NCBI GenBank assembly: GCA_046598395.1
Contig: JBKJIQ010000031.1
Span: 1 to 42,417, forward strand
Source of the DNA: JAENVU01 sp046598395
Lineage (GTDB): Bacteria > Actinomycetota > Acidimicrobiia > IMCC26256 > JAENVU01
Length of the DNA stretch: 42,417 nucleotides
Direction: 5' to 3'
Shown here piece by piece: positions 24,841-34,086 of the stretch. The notes below the pieces were generated by a model, which was not told where the DNA came from, did no database searches, and saw only the letters and a program-made list of their open reading frames with translations. The translations under genes were made by a program, and so were the position numbers. The first letter of the stretch is position 1. Each line of letters opens with the position of its first letter.

Positions 24841-27800
24841 CCCCGGTGGAACTCATCGACGATGCGGCTCGGAATCGCATTTCTCGCGACGGCCTCGACG
24901 AGTTGCTCTTCGTGGAGGCCGGCGCGGGGACGGGCAAGACGAAGCAGTTAGTGGATCGCGTGGTCGCGCTGGTATTGGAACGCGGGGTCGCAATGCGAGA
25001 CATCGCGGCGATCACGTTTACCGAGGCGGCGGCGAGCGAGTTGAGGTCGCGCGTGCGGGAGGCATTCGAGCGTCGATTACACGATGCGCGTGAAGCCGTG
25101 GCATCGGGCGCGACGGTGGGTGACGCGGGCCTCGAAGCGGCGTGCGATCGATGCGAAGCGGCGCTGGCCGACCTCGACGGCGCCGCGATCGGAACCGTGC
25201 ACAGTTTCGCTCAGCGGATCCTGTCCGAGCATCCGATCGAGGCCGGGCTCCCGCCGATGGTCGAAGTGCTCGATGAGGTCGAGAGCTTGCTCGAGTTCGA
25301 GGGGCGGTGGCAGGAGCACGTGGACCGTATGTTCGCAGCGCCAGATTTGAGTGCAGTCCTCGCATTGGCCCGCACACTCGGTATCCGGGTCGACGACGAC
25401 CAGTTGGCGTCACTGCGCGATGTAGCGGTGAACTTCAGCGACAACTGGGATCGCCTCGACCGGATCGCGCAGACGCCGGTGGAGTTGCCGCGAATCAATC
25501 GGGAACCGGCTCGCGCGGCCACGGGCGCCGTTGCCCGGCTGCTCGAACAGTGCGCGGCCATCGATCATGATTCCCTGGCCCAACATGTGCTGGGGTGTGC
25601 CGGTGAGATCGCCTACGCGCTCGACACACTCGGCGTCGGTACGGATCGGGCGGTGCTTCGCGTGGTCGACGCCAAAGTGAAGTGGAAGCAGGGGAATAAG
25701 GGTCAAGCTCCGAACTGGGGTGGCAAGGAGGGGAAAGCGGCAGTGGTCGAAGTCCTCGCCGCAGCCGACGACGCGTTCCGTGGGCTGAAACAAGACATGG
25801 CCGACCGCGTGCTGGTGGTCCTCGCGGGTGAAGTCGCACGGTTCACCATCCGCGCGGCGCAAGAACGGCAGCGCGAGGGCCGGCTCGAGTTTCATGATCT
25901 CCTCGTGCTCGCCCAACGGTTGTTGCGCAACTCTCCGGACGCACGGCGGGCGCTGAGCCGCCGGTACCGCAGACTCCTCGTCGATGAGTTCCAGGACACC
26001 GACCCCATCCAGATCGAGCTCGCCACGTTGATCGCGGCGTCCGTCGAACCCGTGGACCCGCAACGCGGCGATCCCGACGTTCCCATCGGAGCCTGGACTG
26101 ACGTGGCCGTCGATCCCGAGCGCTTATTCTTCGTAGGGGACCCGAAACAGTCGATCTACCGGTTCCGGCGGGCCGACATCGAGCTGTTCCTGACCGCCCG
26201 TGACCGGTTCGCGGGGGAGTCGGTCCGGCTCACGACCAACTTCCGCACCGTCTCGCCCATCCTCGGTTGGGTCAATCATGTCTTCGGTTCACTGATGCCC
26301 GACGAAGTTCCGGGCCGCCAGCCGCGTTACGAAGCGCTCGCGGGGCACCGTGGTGATGGGCCGAATGATCACCGAGTAGTTGCAGTCGGTGGACCGCATG
26401 CGAAGCAGGAGAAGCTCAAGGCCGGATCGCTGCGCGAGATCGAGGCCGGATCGATCGCGGATGCCATCGCCGGGATTCTGTTGGACCCGGAGCAGTGGCC
26501 GGTAGAAGATGGCGGGGGTTGGCGCGCCGCTCGTCCCGAAGACATCGCGATCCTGGTGCCCACGCGCACGTCGCTCCCGATCCTGATGGACGCGCTGCGA
26601 GACCGGGGCGTGGAGTTCCGTGCCGAGACCGGGACGCTCGTCTACGAAACTCAGGAGCTGCGCGACCTGTTGGCGATGCTCCGCGCGGTGGCCCACGGCG
26701 CGGATGCGGTCGCGTTGGTGGCGGCACTGCGATCGCCGATCCTCGCGTGTGGAGACGACGACCTCGTCACCTATCGCCACGCGGGAGGTCGGTGGGACCT
26801 GGAAGCGCCGCGTCCTGAACTTTCCGACGACCACCCGGTGATCGCGGCGATGCAGTATCTCTCCGGATTGCGAGCGCAGCGGTGGTGGACGTCGCCGAGT
26901 GAGATGTTGGAACGGGTAGTGGCCGATCGCGCCGTGCTGGCACTCGCGTTGGGAACACCACGTGCGCGCGACGTGTGGCGGCGAGTTCGGTTCCTGATCG
27001 ATCAAGCGCGGCTGTACGAGGCCTCACAGTCCGGCGATCTGGTCGGGTTCGTGGCCTGGGCCGACCTGCAACGGTCGGGCGCCGCTCGCGTGCACGAGCC
27101 CTTGCTCCCCGAGGCCGATGACCATGCCGTACGGATCATGACGATCCATGGTGCCAAGGGGCTGGAGTTCCCGATCACGGTCCTGTCGGGGCTCACCACG
27201 CAGCTGGGCCGCCGCCGACCCGGGCTTCAGATTCATTGGAATGGGGACGCCGTCGAACTCTCCACCAAGAAGGGCGTGCAAACTGCCGCCTTCGACCGTC
27301 GTGCGGATCTCGAGGCCGAGATGGACGATGAGGAGAAGCTCCGGCTCTTTTACGTTGCCTGCACGCGTGCGCGCGATCACCTCGTGGTCGCGATGCATCA
27401 CATTGAGGGTACGAAGTCGTTTGCTCGGATTGCGTGGGACGCTACCCAGTCGGCGCCGCCGAGTTCCTGGCGGGTGGCACCCGTGGAAGGCGCGCCGCTG
27501 GGTCTGGTGTCCGCACCCGCGAGCGCGAAACCGTTCGGAACCGACCTTGCGGCACGCGCGGAGTGGATCACCCGGCGGACGGCGCTGCTGGAGCAGGGAC
27601 GTGTTGCCCGGACGTTCTCGGCGACGGAGCTGCGCCGAACGGCCGGGTCACAGGAGTCGTTCCCGATGCCAACGGGCAGTGCGGCGGGCGCGGCCGGTGC
27701 CGCTCACGACCCCGATGGCGATGACTCGATGGGCGATGACTCGATGGGCGACGGCCGCGAAGTTTGGCGGCGCGGCCGCGCGGCGACTGCATTCGGCCGT

Positions 27801-28298
27801 GCGGTGCACGCAGTACTCCAGAACGTGGAGCTCGCAACCGGACGCGATCTCCACGCACTGGCGGTGGTCGCGGCGAACATCGAAGGGCTGGCGGATCACA
27901 CCGATGAAGTCGCGGCCGCGGCGAGATCAGTGCTCGCGGCCGAGACCGTTCGTCAGGCTGCAGTGGGAGAGTCATTTCGTGAGATGTACGTGGCCGCGCC
28001 GGTGGAGGACCGGGTGATCGAGGGCTACATCGATCTGTTGGTCCGCACGCCCGACGGCCTCGTGGTCGTGGACTACAAGACCGATGCGGTGGCGAACGCC
28101 AACGACATCGATGCCCTCGTCGAGGAATACCGTCCACAGTTGGCTGCGTACGCGCTCGCGGTCGAGATCACGACCGGCCAACCGGTGGTCGCAGGCGTGT
28201 TGGTATTCACCGGATCAGCGGAACGGGCGGCGATCGAGCGCCGGATAGTGGCGCGTGAGCTCGGCATCGCGTCGGTTCGGGCGATCCTGAGTGCGTAG
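24837..28298 (+). CDS. AddA/RecB-like helicase-nuclease (UvrD family)
   Basis: A 1153-residue superfamily 1A DNA helicase with a C-terminal nuclease. Walker A is GAGTGKT at residues 29-35, followed by ITFTEAAASELRSRVREAF (motif Ia). Walker B is LLVDEFQDTDPIQ at about 380. FFVGDPKQSIYRFRRAD (motif III) and VRIMTIHGAKGLEFPITVL (motif V) follow, then LFYVACTRARDHL (motif VI). The PD-(D/E)XK domain has GYIDLLV and VVDYKTDAV at about 1077. It pairs with the preceding AddB-like protein to form an end-resecting machine for recombination and for degrading foreign linear DNA. The ATG overlaps the upstream stop (ATGA). Confidence 0.94.
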   Translation: MTPVELIDDAARNRISRDGLDELLFVEAGAGTGKTKQLVDRVVALVLERGVAMRDIAAITFTEAAASELRSRVREAFERRLHDAREAVASGATVGDAGLEAACDRCEAALADLDGAAIGTVHSFAQRILSEHPIEAGLPPMVEVLDEVESLLEFEGRWQEHVDRMFAAPDLSAVLALARTLGIRVDDDQLASLRDVAVNFSDNWDRLDRIAQTPVELPRINREPARAATGAVARLLEQCAAIDHDSLAQHVLGCAGEIAYALDTLGVGTDRAVLRVVDAKVKWKQGNKGQAPNWGGKEGKAAVVEVLAAADDAFRGLKQDMADRVLVVLAGEVARFTIRAAQERQREGRLEFHDLLVLAQRLLRNSPDARRALSRRYRRLLVDEFQDTDPIQIELATLIAASVEPVDPQRGDPDVPIGAWTDVAVDPERLFFVGDPKQSIYRFRRADIELFLTARDRFAGESVRLTTNFRTVSPILGWVNHVFGSLMPDEVPGRQPRYEALAGHRGDGPNDHRVVAVGGPHAKQEKLKAGSLREIEAGSIADAIAGILLDPEQWPVEDGGGWRAARPEDIAILVPTRTSLPILMDALRDRGVEFRAETGTLVYETQELRDLLAMLRAVAHGADAVALVAALRSPILACGDDDLVTYRHAGGRWDLEAPRPELSDDHPVIAAMQYLSGLRAQRWWTSPSEMLERVVADRAVLALALGTPRARDVWRRVRFLIDQARLYEASQSGDLVGFVAWADLQRSGAARVHEPLLPEADDHAVRIMTIHGAKGLEFPITVLSGLTTQLGRRRPGLQIHWNGDAVELSTKKGVQTAAFDRRADLEAEMDDEEKLRLFYVACTRARDHLVVAMHHIEGTKSFARIAWDATQSAPPSSWRVAPVEGAPLGLVSAPASAKPFGTDLAARAEWITRRTALLEQGRVARTFSATELRRTAGSQESFPMPTGSAAGAAGAAHDPDGDDSMGDDSMGDGREVWRRGRAATAFGRAVHAVLQNVELATGRDLHALAVVAANIEGLADHTDEVAAAARSVLAAETVRQAAVGESFREMYVAAPVEDRVIEGYIDLLVRTPDGLVVVDYKTDAVANANDIDALVEEYRPQLAAYALAVEITTGQPVVAGVLVFTGSAERAAIERRIVARELGIASVRAILSA
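27720..27749 (+). repeat. 15-bp in-frame tandem duplication in the AddA-like gene
   Basis: GATGACTCGATGGGC occurs twice in a row and adds DDSMG twice to the acidic linker between the helicase part and the nuclease domain. It keeps the frame and probably only changes linker length. Confidence 0.9.
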
Positions 28299-28349
28299 CG
28301 GGGGCGTGACCCAGTTGGGGCGTCCGAATGTGCGATCCTGGACGTCCCC

Positions 28350-30449
28350 ATGCACCGTTCTCACCGGCTCGTTCGGCTCGTCTCGATTCTTGTCCTCGGT
28401 GGCTTCGCCCTCGGAGTTTGTTTCGTCGCGCTCACTCCCGGGGTCAAAACCCTTGCCGCCAGCGCGCGCTACTCCGGCTCGGTTGGCCCGCAACTACGGG
28501 CGCTCGAGGACCCGACGATTCTCTATGACATGAACGGAGCGGCCTACGACCGGCTCGGTAACCTCGATCGCCAGCCGGCGTCGCTCTCCGAAGTTCCGAA
28601 GGTGCTGCGAGACGCGATCATCGCGACCGAGGATCGCACCTTCTATTCCAATGCCGGTATCGACGTGCGTTCGACGGTTCGGGCGTTGGTCTCAAACGTC
28701 GACGCCGGCGGAGTTGAACAGGGTGGCTCCACGATCACCCAACAGCTCATCAAGAACCGCTACTTCAAGAATCCACGCCGCAACCTCGATCGCAAGATTC
28801 GTGAGGCGGTCCTGGCGAACCGGCTCACGAACGAATGGTCGAAGGATCGGATTCTCAAGGAGTACCTCAATACGGTGTACTTCGGCGAGAACTCCTACGG
28901 CGTGAAGGCCGCCGCGGAACGGATCGTGGGAAAGCCGCTGAGTGCCCTAGGACTGGCGGACGCCGCGCTCCTCGCAGGAAGCATCGCGAACCCAACGGCG
29001 TTCAATCGCTTCGACCATCCTGACGCGGCTCGTCGGCGCCGGGACGAGGTTGTGCGCCGGATGCTCGAACAGCACCGGATCACCAAGCTGGAGTCCGCGT
29101 ACGTGCGCGCCAGCGGACTGGCAGAATCTGCGCGTCCGACGAATCAGTTGAGCGCGCAAGAGCCCTACGGTGAGGAAGTCCTCAGTATCTTGAAGACCCT
29201 TCCTGAGCTGGGCGCAGATCTTGAACAACGCACTCGTTCGATTTTCTCCAACGGGCTTCGGGTCTATACCGAGTTCGACCCCCGGCTGAGCACGATCGCG
29301 AATGCGGCGGTGAACAGCGTGATCAAACCGTCGTTCGGTCCCTTCCGGGCCGCGATGGCAGTGATGGACCCGCGCACCGGTTCCGTGCGGGCGATCGTAG
29401 ATGGCAGTACCGGCGCTCAGGGTTACAACCTGGCCACTGACGGCGGGGGCCGAAAGGTCGGATCCACGTTCAAGCCCATCACCCTCGCCACCGCGATCGA
29501 AAAGGGTGGATATTCGCCACGGGACACCGTGGACGGCAGTGGCCATTGCAGCATCACGTATCCCGGCTGGAACTCGGTGCCGCCGTATGTGGCGGAGAAC
29601 TCCAACGAGAGCAGTGGGGGATACGCGGACCTGTATTCGCAGACCAAGAACTCGGTGAACTGCGCCTACCTGCGACTCATGACGAGTGTCGGACCGCCGA
29701 AGGTTCGCGACATGGCGACCCAGCTCGGTTACACCCACCCCATCGCGCCCAACCTGTCGATGGGGATCGGTGAGACGGAACACACCCCACTCGAGGTCGC
29801 GACCGTCTTCAGCACCTTCGCCGACGACGGCATCAAGCACGCTCCGGTCTTTGTGCGCAGGATCGAGGATTCGAGGGGTCGAGTGTTGTATCGATCGCCC
29901 GCGGGAGTCCGTGTCCTGAGTACCGAAACCGCGCGAACCGTGACCGACGTGTTGAGTCACGTGACCGAAGGGACCGCGCCTCGAGCCCGACTCGGAGGTC
30001 GCCCGTTGGCCGGCAAGACGGGGACCACTGATCGCCAGACCGATGCTTGGTTCGCGGGCTACACGCCGCAGTTGGTCGCCGCGGTGTGGATGGGCAACAA
30101 AGACACCGGCAACGTCGACAATGAAGCATCGTGGATGGACAATGTCGGAGAGTTCCGCCCCGTGTTCGGTGGGACGTACCCGGCGATCATCTGGCAGAAG
30201 TTCATGACCGAGGCGCTGAAGGGTCTGCCATTCATCGCGTTCGTCGCACCCGACGAAACGCTCTGGCCGAAGGCCGCACAGGTGAACCCGGCCGGTGGCC
30301 GCGGCGGTGCAGTGCCCGACTTCTCGAACATCCCGGACTCCACCTCGACCACGGTCCCCACGGCGTCAACGTCGACCACTTCGGTGTCAACCGCGTCCAC
30401 GTCCACGACCACCTCCGCAACGACCAGCACGACGAAGCCCGGTCCATAG
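28350..30449 (+). CDS. Class A penicillin-binding protein (PBP1/PonA type)
   Basis: A 699-residue bifunctional peptidoglycan synthase at the cell membrane. Residues about 8-30 form the signal anchor (LVSILVLGGFALGVCFVAL). The GT51 transglycosylase has ATEDRTFYSNAGID at about 92 and GGSTITQQLIKN at about 126. The transpeptidase has the catalytic Ser in GSTFKPIT (about 373), SVN (about 433) and KTGTT (about 556). The C-terminus is a Thr/Ser-rich tail of about 40 residues (SVSTASTSTTTS and similar), likely disordered outside the membrane. Length and order match PonA-type enzymes. The start is ATG 28350, 51 nt after the AddA-like gene. Confidence 0.95.
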   Translation: MHRSHRLVRLVSILVLGGFALGVCFVALTPGVKTLAASARYSGSVGPQLRALEDPTILYDMNGAAYDRLGNLDRQPASLSEVPKVLRDAIIATEDRTFYSNAGIDVRSTVRALVSNVDAGGVEQGGSTITQQLIKNRYFKNPRRNLDRKIREAVLANRLTNEWSKDRILKEYLNTVYFGENSYGVKAAAERIVGKPLSALGLADAALLAGSIANPTAFNRFDHPDAARRRRDEVVRRMLEQHRITKLESAYVRASGLAESARPTNQLSAQEPYGEEVLSILKTLPELGADLEQRTRSIFSNGLRVYTEFDPRLSTIANAAVNSVIKPSFGPFRAAMAVMDPRTGSVRAIVDGSTGAQGYNLATDGGGRKVGSTFKPITLATAIEKGGYSPRDTVDGSGHCSITYPGWNSVPPYVAENSNESSGGYADLYSQTKNSVNCAYLRLMTSVGPPKVRDMATQLGYTHPIAPNLSMGIGETEHTPLEVATVFSTFADDGIKHAPVFVRRIEDSRGRVLYRSPAGVRVLSTETARTVTDVLSHVTEGTAPRARLGGRPLAGKTGTTDRQTDAWFAGYTPQLVAAVWMGNKDTGNVDNEASWMDNVGEFRPVFGGTYPAIIWQKFMTEALKGLPFIAFVAPDETLWPKAAQVNPAGGRGGAVPDFSNIPDSTSTTVPTASTSTTSVSTASTSTTTSATTSTTKPGP

Positions 30450-30484
30450 AGTTCGGCTCCTGAGCACTCTCGTCGGGAGAACCC

Positions 30485-30513
30485 GTGAGTCAACGCCAGG
30501 GGACCGATAGATT
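30485..30513 (+). promoter_or_regulatory. Promoter GTGAGT-N17-TAGATT before the zinc-ribbon gene
   Basis: A -35-like GTGAGT (30485-30490) and a -10 TAGATT (30508-30513) are separated by 17 bases. The ATG at 30523 starts 9 nt after the -10, so the leader would be only about two bases. It would drive the zinc-ribbon, RNase HI, membrane protein and phosphatase genes. Confidence 0.5.
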
Positions 30514-30522
30514 CGGCACCTG

Positions 30523-31248
30523 ATGACCACGCCGCTCGAACAGCTCCTCATCGTCCAGGAGCACGACATCGTGCTCGATCAGCTTCGTCACCGGCGCGAA
30601 ACGTTGCCCGAACGTGATGTTCTGGTTCGATCGGCAACTGCGATTCGTGAGTTGCACGAACCAATCGTGGAAACGAGCAGCCGCCGCGATGTTGTCAGTC
30701 GCGATGTCCACCGACTCGAAGACGAAGCGGTCTCGGTGGCCGGCAAGGCGGCGGAGGTGAACCTCGCGATGTATTCGGGCAAGACCACGTCGTCCAAGGA
30801 ACTCCAGGCCATGCAGGCCGATCTTGAACAGCTCCAACGGCATCAGCGCACGATCGAGGATCGCGAACTCGAACTGATGGAGCAGCAGGAAGCCATCGAT
30901 GCCGAGCTGGGACTTCTGGTGGCCCAGGTCGCGACGGCCGAAGCCGATATCTCCGATGCGCGGGCGGCCATCGCCCGGTTGGAAGCACAGATCGACGGTG
31001 AGATCGTGGCGGAGGTTGCGGCGCGGAGTAGCGCGACCGTCGGAATCTCAGATGATCTCCTTGCGCTCTACGAATCGTGTCGTGGGCGCGCCCGCGGTAT
31101 CGGGGTTGCGCGGTTGGTGGGCCATACCTGCCAAGGGTGTCGGCTCACGATCCCCGCATCCGAAGTCGAACGCGTCCGTCACGCCGGACCGGAGACGCCG
31201 GTGTCGTATTGCGACAACTGCGGCGCGATCTTGGTGCCGAGCCATTGA
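30523..31248 (+). CDS. C4-type zinc-ribbon coiled-coil protein (Rv2229c-like)
   Basis: A 241-residue protein. Residues about 1-170 are heptad-rich coiled coil with many Glu, Gln and Arg (for example ELQAMQADLEQLQRHQRT). The C-terminal zinc ribbon is CQGCRLTIP at about 205 and YCDNCGAIL at about 232, giving the CxxC-CxxC metal site of the zf-RING_7 type. Members are widespread in actinobacteria (Rv2229c in M. tuberculosis) with no settled role; nucleic-acid binding has been suggested for relatives. The stop overlaps the RNase HI start, so the two are coupled. A short-leader promoter lies just upstream. Confidence 0.9.
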   Translation: MTTPLEQLLIVQEHDIVLDQLRHRRETLPERDVLVRSATAIRELHEPIVETSSRRDVVSRDVHRLEDEAVSVAGKAAEVNLAMYSGKTTSSKELQAMQADLEQLQRHQRTIEDRELELMEQQEAIDAELGLLVAQVATAEADISDARAAIARLEAQIDGEIVAEVAARSSATVGISDDLLALYESCRGRARGIGVARLVGHTCQGCRLTIPASEVERVRHAGPETPVSYCDNCGAILVPSH

Positions 31249-31709
31249 CCACTGAGTCGTTCCCCGGTTTCGAACCGGAAATCAAGACGATCCGGATATT
31301 TTGCGACGGTGGATCGCGCGGCAATCCCGGGCCCGCCGGTGTGGGTGCCGTGGTACTCGACGCGTCCACCGAACCACCCCGCGTGCTCACCACGGTGAGC
31401 CGCACGATCGGCATCGCTACCAACAACGTGGCCGAGTACCAGGCGTTGATCGACGGTCTCGAAGCCGCCGCGGTCTACGCAGCGCCGCGGGTAGAGGTCC
31501 GTGCCGATTCCCAGTTGCTGATTCGCCAACTCGAGGGTCGATACCGCGTGAAGAACGCCGGATTGCAGCCGCTGTTCGCGCAGGCACGGGCGCTGCTCCG
31601 CAGCTACGCGGAGGTGGACCTGGTGCATGTCTATCGCGAGCAAAACGTGGAAGCCGACGCGCTCGTCAACCAAGCGCTCGATGCCGCGGCCGACTCGTCT
31701 CGCACGTAA
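31245..31709 (+). CDS. rnhA: Ribonuclease HI family protein
   Basis: A 154-residue RNase HI, which cuts the RNA strand of RNA-DNA hybrids. Catalytic acidic residues appear in order: Asp in FCDGGSRGNPGPAG (about residue 20), Glu in NNVAEYQALIDGL (about 63), Asp in RADSQLLIRQLEG (about 86) and Asp in QNVEADALVNQALD (about 140). The start TTG 31245 overlaps the zinc-ribbon stop (TTGA), and the RNase fold begins within 15 residues, so longer upstream starts are unlikely. In mycobacteria the equivalent domain is fused to a phosphatase (Rv2228c); here they are separate genes with a membrane-protein gene between. Confidence 0.92.
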   Translation: MTTESFPGFEPEIKTIRIFCDGGSRGNPGPAGVGAVVLDASTEPPRVLTTVSRTIGIATNNVAEYQALIDGLEAAAVYAAPRVEVRADSQLLIRQLEGRYRVKNAGLQPLFAQARALLRSYAEVDLVHVYREQNVEADALVNQALDAAADSSRT

Positions 31710-31717
31710 GCGCCGCG

Positions 31718-32200
31718 ATGTTCTTCTGGTATATCGGGCCGTCGGTCATCGGCATCCACGAGGTGTTTCGTAGCCGCGGCCTCGACTATCGGCTCATCGC
31801 CCTCGGCTCACTGCTGCCGGTCCTCCTCGATGCGCCCACCGGTCACGTGGGGTACGGCCATTCGATGGTGCTGGTCGTCGCCGTGCTCACACTGGTGATG
31901 GTGGGCACGATTGGCCGCTCTCGGCTCCTGCGACGCCGGTGGGTGTGCATCCCGATTGGATGGTTCTGCGGGCTGGTCCTCTCGGGTGCGTTTCTCCATG
32001 ACCACGCGTTCCTTTGGCCGTTGCTCGGCGCGGATCCTGGCCATGTGGGTCTCGTGCCGCCGCCTACTCTGCTGGTGCTCGCGGAGGCCTCAGGACTGGC
32101 GATCGTGATCTGGTCAGTCGGCCGGTTCGGGCTCAACCGCCCTGAACCACGGGCCGAGTTCTTCGGGACCGGCCGCCTGGTCGAGGTTGAACCGAAATGA
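31718..32200 (+). CDS. Small multi-pass membrane protein, function unknown
   Basis: A 160-residue protein with about four hydrophobic segments: LIALGSLLPVLLDA, MVLVVAVLTLVMVGTIG, WVCIPIGWFCGLVLSGAFL and LLVLAEASGLAIVIWSVG. The combination LLDAP, then GHVGYGHS, and a later HDHAFLWPL faintly recalls YdjM-like membrane metal-dependent hydrolases, which carry Asp and His near helix ends. I would not assign activity from that. It starts at ATG 31718, 8 nt after the RNase HI stop, and its own stop overlaps the phosphatase start, so it is embedded in that operon. Confidence 0.75.
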   Translation: MFFWYIGPSVIGIHEVFRSRGLDYRLIALGSLLPVLLDAPTGHVGYGHSMVLVVAVLTLVMVGTIGRSRLLRRRWVCIPIGWFCGLVLSGAFLHDHAFLWPLLGADPGHVGLVPPPTLLVLAEASGLAIVIWSVGRFGLNRPEPRAEFFGTGRLVEVEPK

Positions 32201-32775
32201 TGGTGTGGGTGCGACACGGCGAGACCGCCGCAAATCGGGACCGGCTCGCGCTCGGCCGCGCCGATCCGCCGCTCACGGATCGCGGTGGTGTCCAAGCCGA
32301 CGCGCTCGCCCGTCGGCTCGCGGATTCGGGCGCGGTCCGGATCATCAGCAGCCCGTTGCGCCGAGCACGTGAAACCGCGTCGGCGATCGCCGACGCGGTT
32401 CGGCTCGAGGTCGAGGTGGATGAGCGGCTCGTCGAGATGGACTACGGCGAATGGGATGAGCGTTCGTTCTCGGATTTTCCGCCCGAGGATCTCGCGCGCT
32501 GGCGCCGCGACGCCACGTTCGCCCCGCCCGGTGGCGAGAGTCTCATCGCCGTGGGGGAACGCGTCGCGTCACTGTGCGGAGAACTCATCGACGGGCCGCT
32601 CGTGATCGCGGTCAGTCATGTCTCGCCGATCAAGGCTGCCGCGCTCTGGGCGATGAATGCCGACCCGCTCCTGGCCTGGCGGATGCACCTCGACGTGGCG
32701 TCGATCTCACGTATCGGTGCTCCCAACCGCCTCCCGTGCCTGATCGGTTTCAACGACACCACCCACCTGATCTGA
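32197..32775 (+). CDS. Histidine phosphatase (phosphoglycerate mutase-like) family protein
   Basis: A 192-residue member of the histidine phosphatase superfamily. The phosphohistidine motif is VRHGETAANRDR at residues about 5-16, SSPLRRARETA is the second arginine motif, VEMDYGEWDE carries the acid Glu, and VSHVSPIKA the second catalytic His. The arrangement is like CobC and the C-terminal half of mycobacterial Rv2228c. Substrate is unknown; an alpha-ribazole phosphate or other small phosphate ester is possible. The ATG at 32197 overlaps the membrane protein stop by 4 nt. Its last 69 nt overlap the end of the convergent GT87 gene. Confidence 0.9.
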   Translation: MMVWVRHGETAANRDRLALGRADPPLTDRGGVQADALARRLADSGAVRIISSPLRRARETASAIADAVRLEVEVDERLVEMDYGEWDERSFSDFPPEDLARWRRDATFAPPGGESLIAVGERVASLCGELIDGPLVIAVSHVSPIKAAALWAMNADPLLAWRMHLDVASISRIGAPNRLPCLIGFNDTTHLI

Positions 32776-34086
32776 CCGATGGGCTTGGCGGACTGCGGTC
32801 CAGAGGCAGAGCCCCAGCGCCGTCATCACGTAGACCGACATCATCGTGGGGCCGAGCAGCCATTCGAATCCGCTCTTGCCCACGGCGGCGTTGACCGGGC
32901 TCCATCCGAGCGGGTCCACGAGCGGAATCAGCAGCAACCCGAGCACCACCGCCCGCACCCACGGCGGCCACGCAATCACCTGCGTCGCTCGGCGTCGGGT
33001 GAGCATCAACGCCGGGCCAACGAGCAGTAAGTAGTCGTAGGGCACGTGATAGACGCTGGTGAGCACGAGGAGACACGCGAGGGTGATCGCGAGTTCCTCG
33101 CGGTCGCTGTCCGGGTCACGGCGATGTAGATGCCACACCACCCAGGCCCCGGCGATCAAGAGGAGGAGTCCCCCGAGTGCGGCGACGTTCTCCGACGGCC
33201 GGAGGTGCGTGATGCGCACGAATGCGTTACCGGCGTCGATACGGAGCCCGCTGCCGAGCCGTGATTGGCCGGACCGACTCGTGATACGGGCGCTGTCTTC
33301 CCACGACTTCACCAGTTGGCTCACCCCACCGGCGCTGTCGACAAGCAGCGGTAAGACGATCGCACTCAACGCGAGGCAGATCGCGGTGCCGGTAGCGACG
33401 ATGCGGGCGCGGCCGCGTGCGATGAGCAACACGCAGAGCGGGATGGCGTACGTGGGCTTCGACCAGACGATCGCAAGGCTGAGCGCACCGAGTAGAAATG
33501 AAACTGATTCGCTCGGAATCACGGCTGGTCGGGTAGCTGCGGCGCGGCGAGCCATGGCTCGCAACGCGAAGTACGCGCCGATCACGATCATGAGTGTCGG
33601 TTGGCCGGTGCGCAGATCGAACCTTCCCGGGTCGCTCAGAAGGATGAGGGTTCCGAGCCCGAATACGCTCGGGGTACGGAGCCGGAAGCCGGCAAGCGCC
33701 AATGCGGCCGCGGCCAAGCCGAGCACCATCGTGAGATTCCAGCCGAAGTACACCGCACGGGCCGTCGAGAACGAGAACAGCAGCAACGGAGCGTGGAGGA
33801 GTAGGTGGACGGGCGTATAGAGGGGGAACTCCTGTCCCACGGGGTAGTGCTGATAGTAGGTGGTGACCGCATACGGGTTCACGCCGTCGCGAACGGCGAC
33901 CACGGGGTAGTAGATGGCGTCGAGGAAGTCGGTGAGGACTCCGGCGTCGAGACGGCTCGGCGAGATCAGATCTCAGGTGGTGACCGTCAACCACGTAGCC
34001 ACCGCAGCAAACGCGAGAACGGCACCGAGTGCCTGTAGCCACGGGGGGATTCGTTGGAGTGCGCGGCCGAACCGGTCCTGCATCAT
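32707..34086 (-). pseudogene. GT87-like membrane glycosyltransferase with in-frame TGA
   Basis: From ATG 34086, which overlaps the upstream gene's stop as ATGA, the frame reads 37 codons including a first membrane helix (LGAVLAFAAVATWLTV). It then meets TGA at 33975-33973 and continues as a coherent GT-C protein to 32707. The segment just after the TGA, LTDFLDAIYYPVVAVRDGVNPY, is the first periplasmic loop of GT87/DUF2029 mannosyltransferases, which is expected to hold the catalytic Asp. About ten more helices follow. Without the TGA the product would be 459 residues. A downstream GTG at 33903 would give 398 residues lacking helix 1 and that loop. Nonsense mutation or sequencing error are both possible; product inactive if real. 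Confidence 0.8.

Noticed and set aside
30350..30430. Thr/Ser-coding repetitive stretch as a DNA repeat array
   Set aside because: It is an irregular low-complexity PBP tail (mixed TCC/ACC/ACG codons) without a regular DNA unit.
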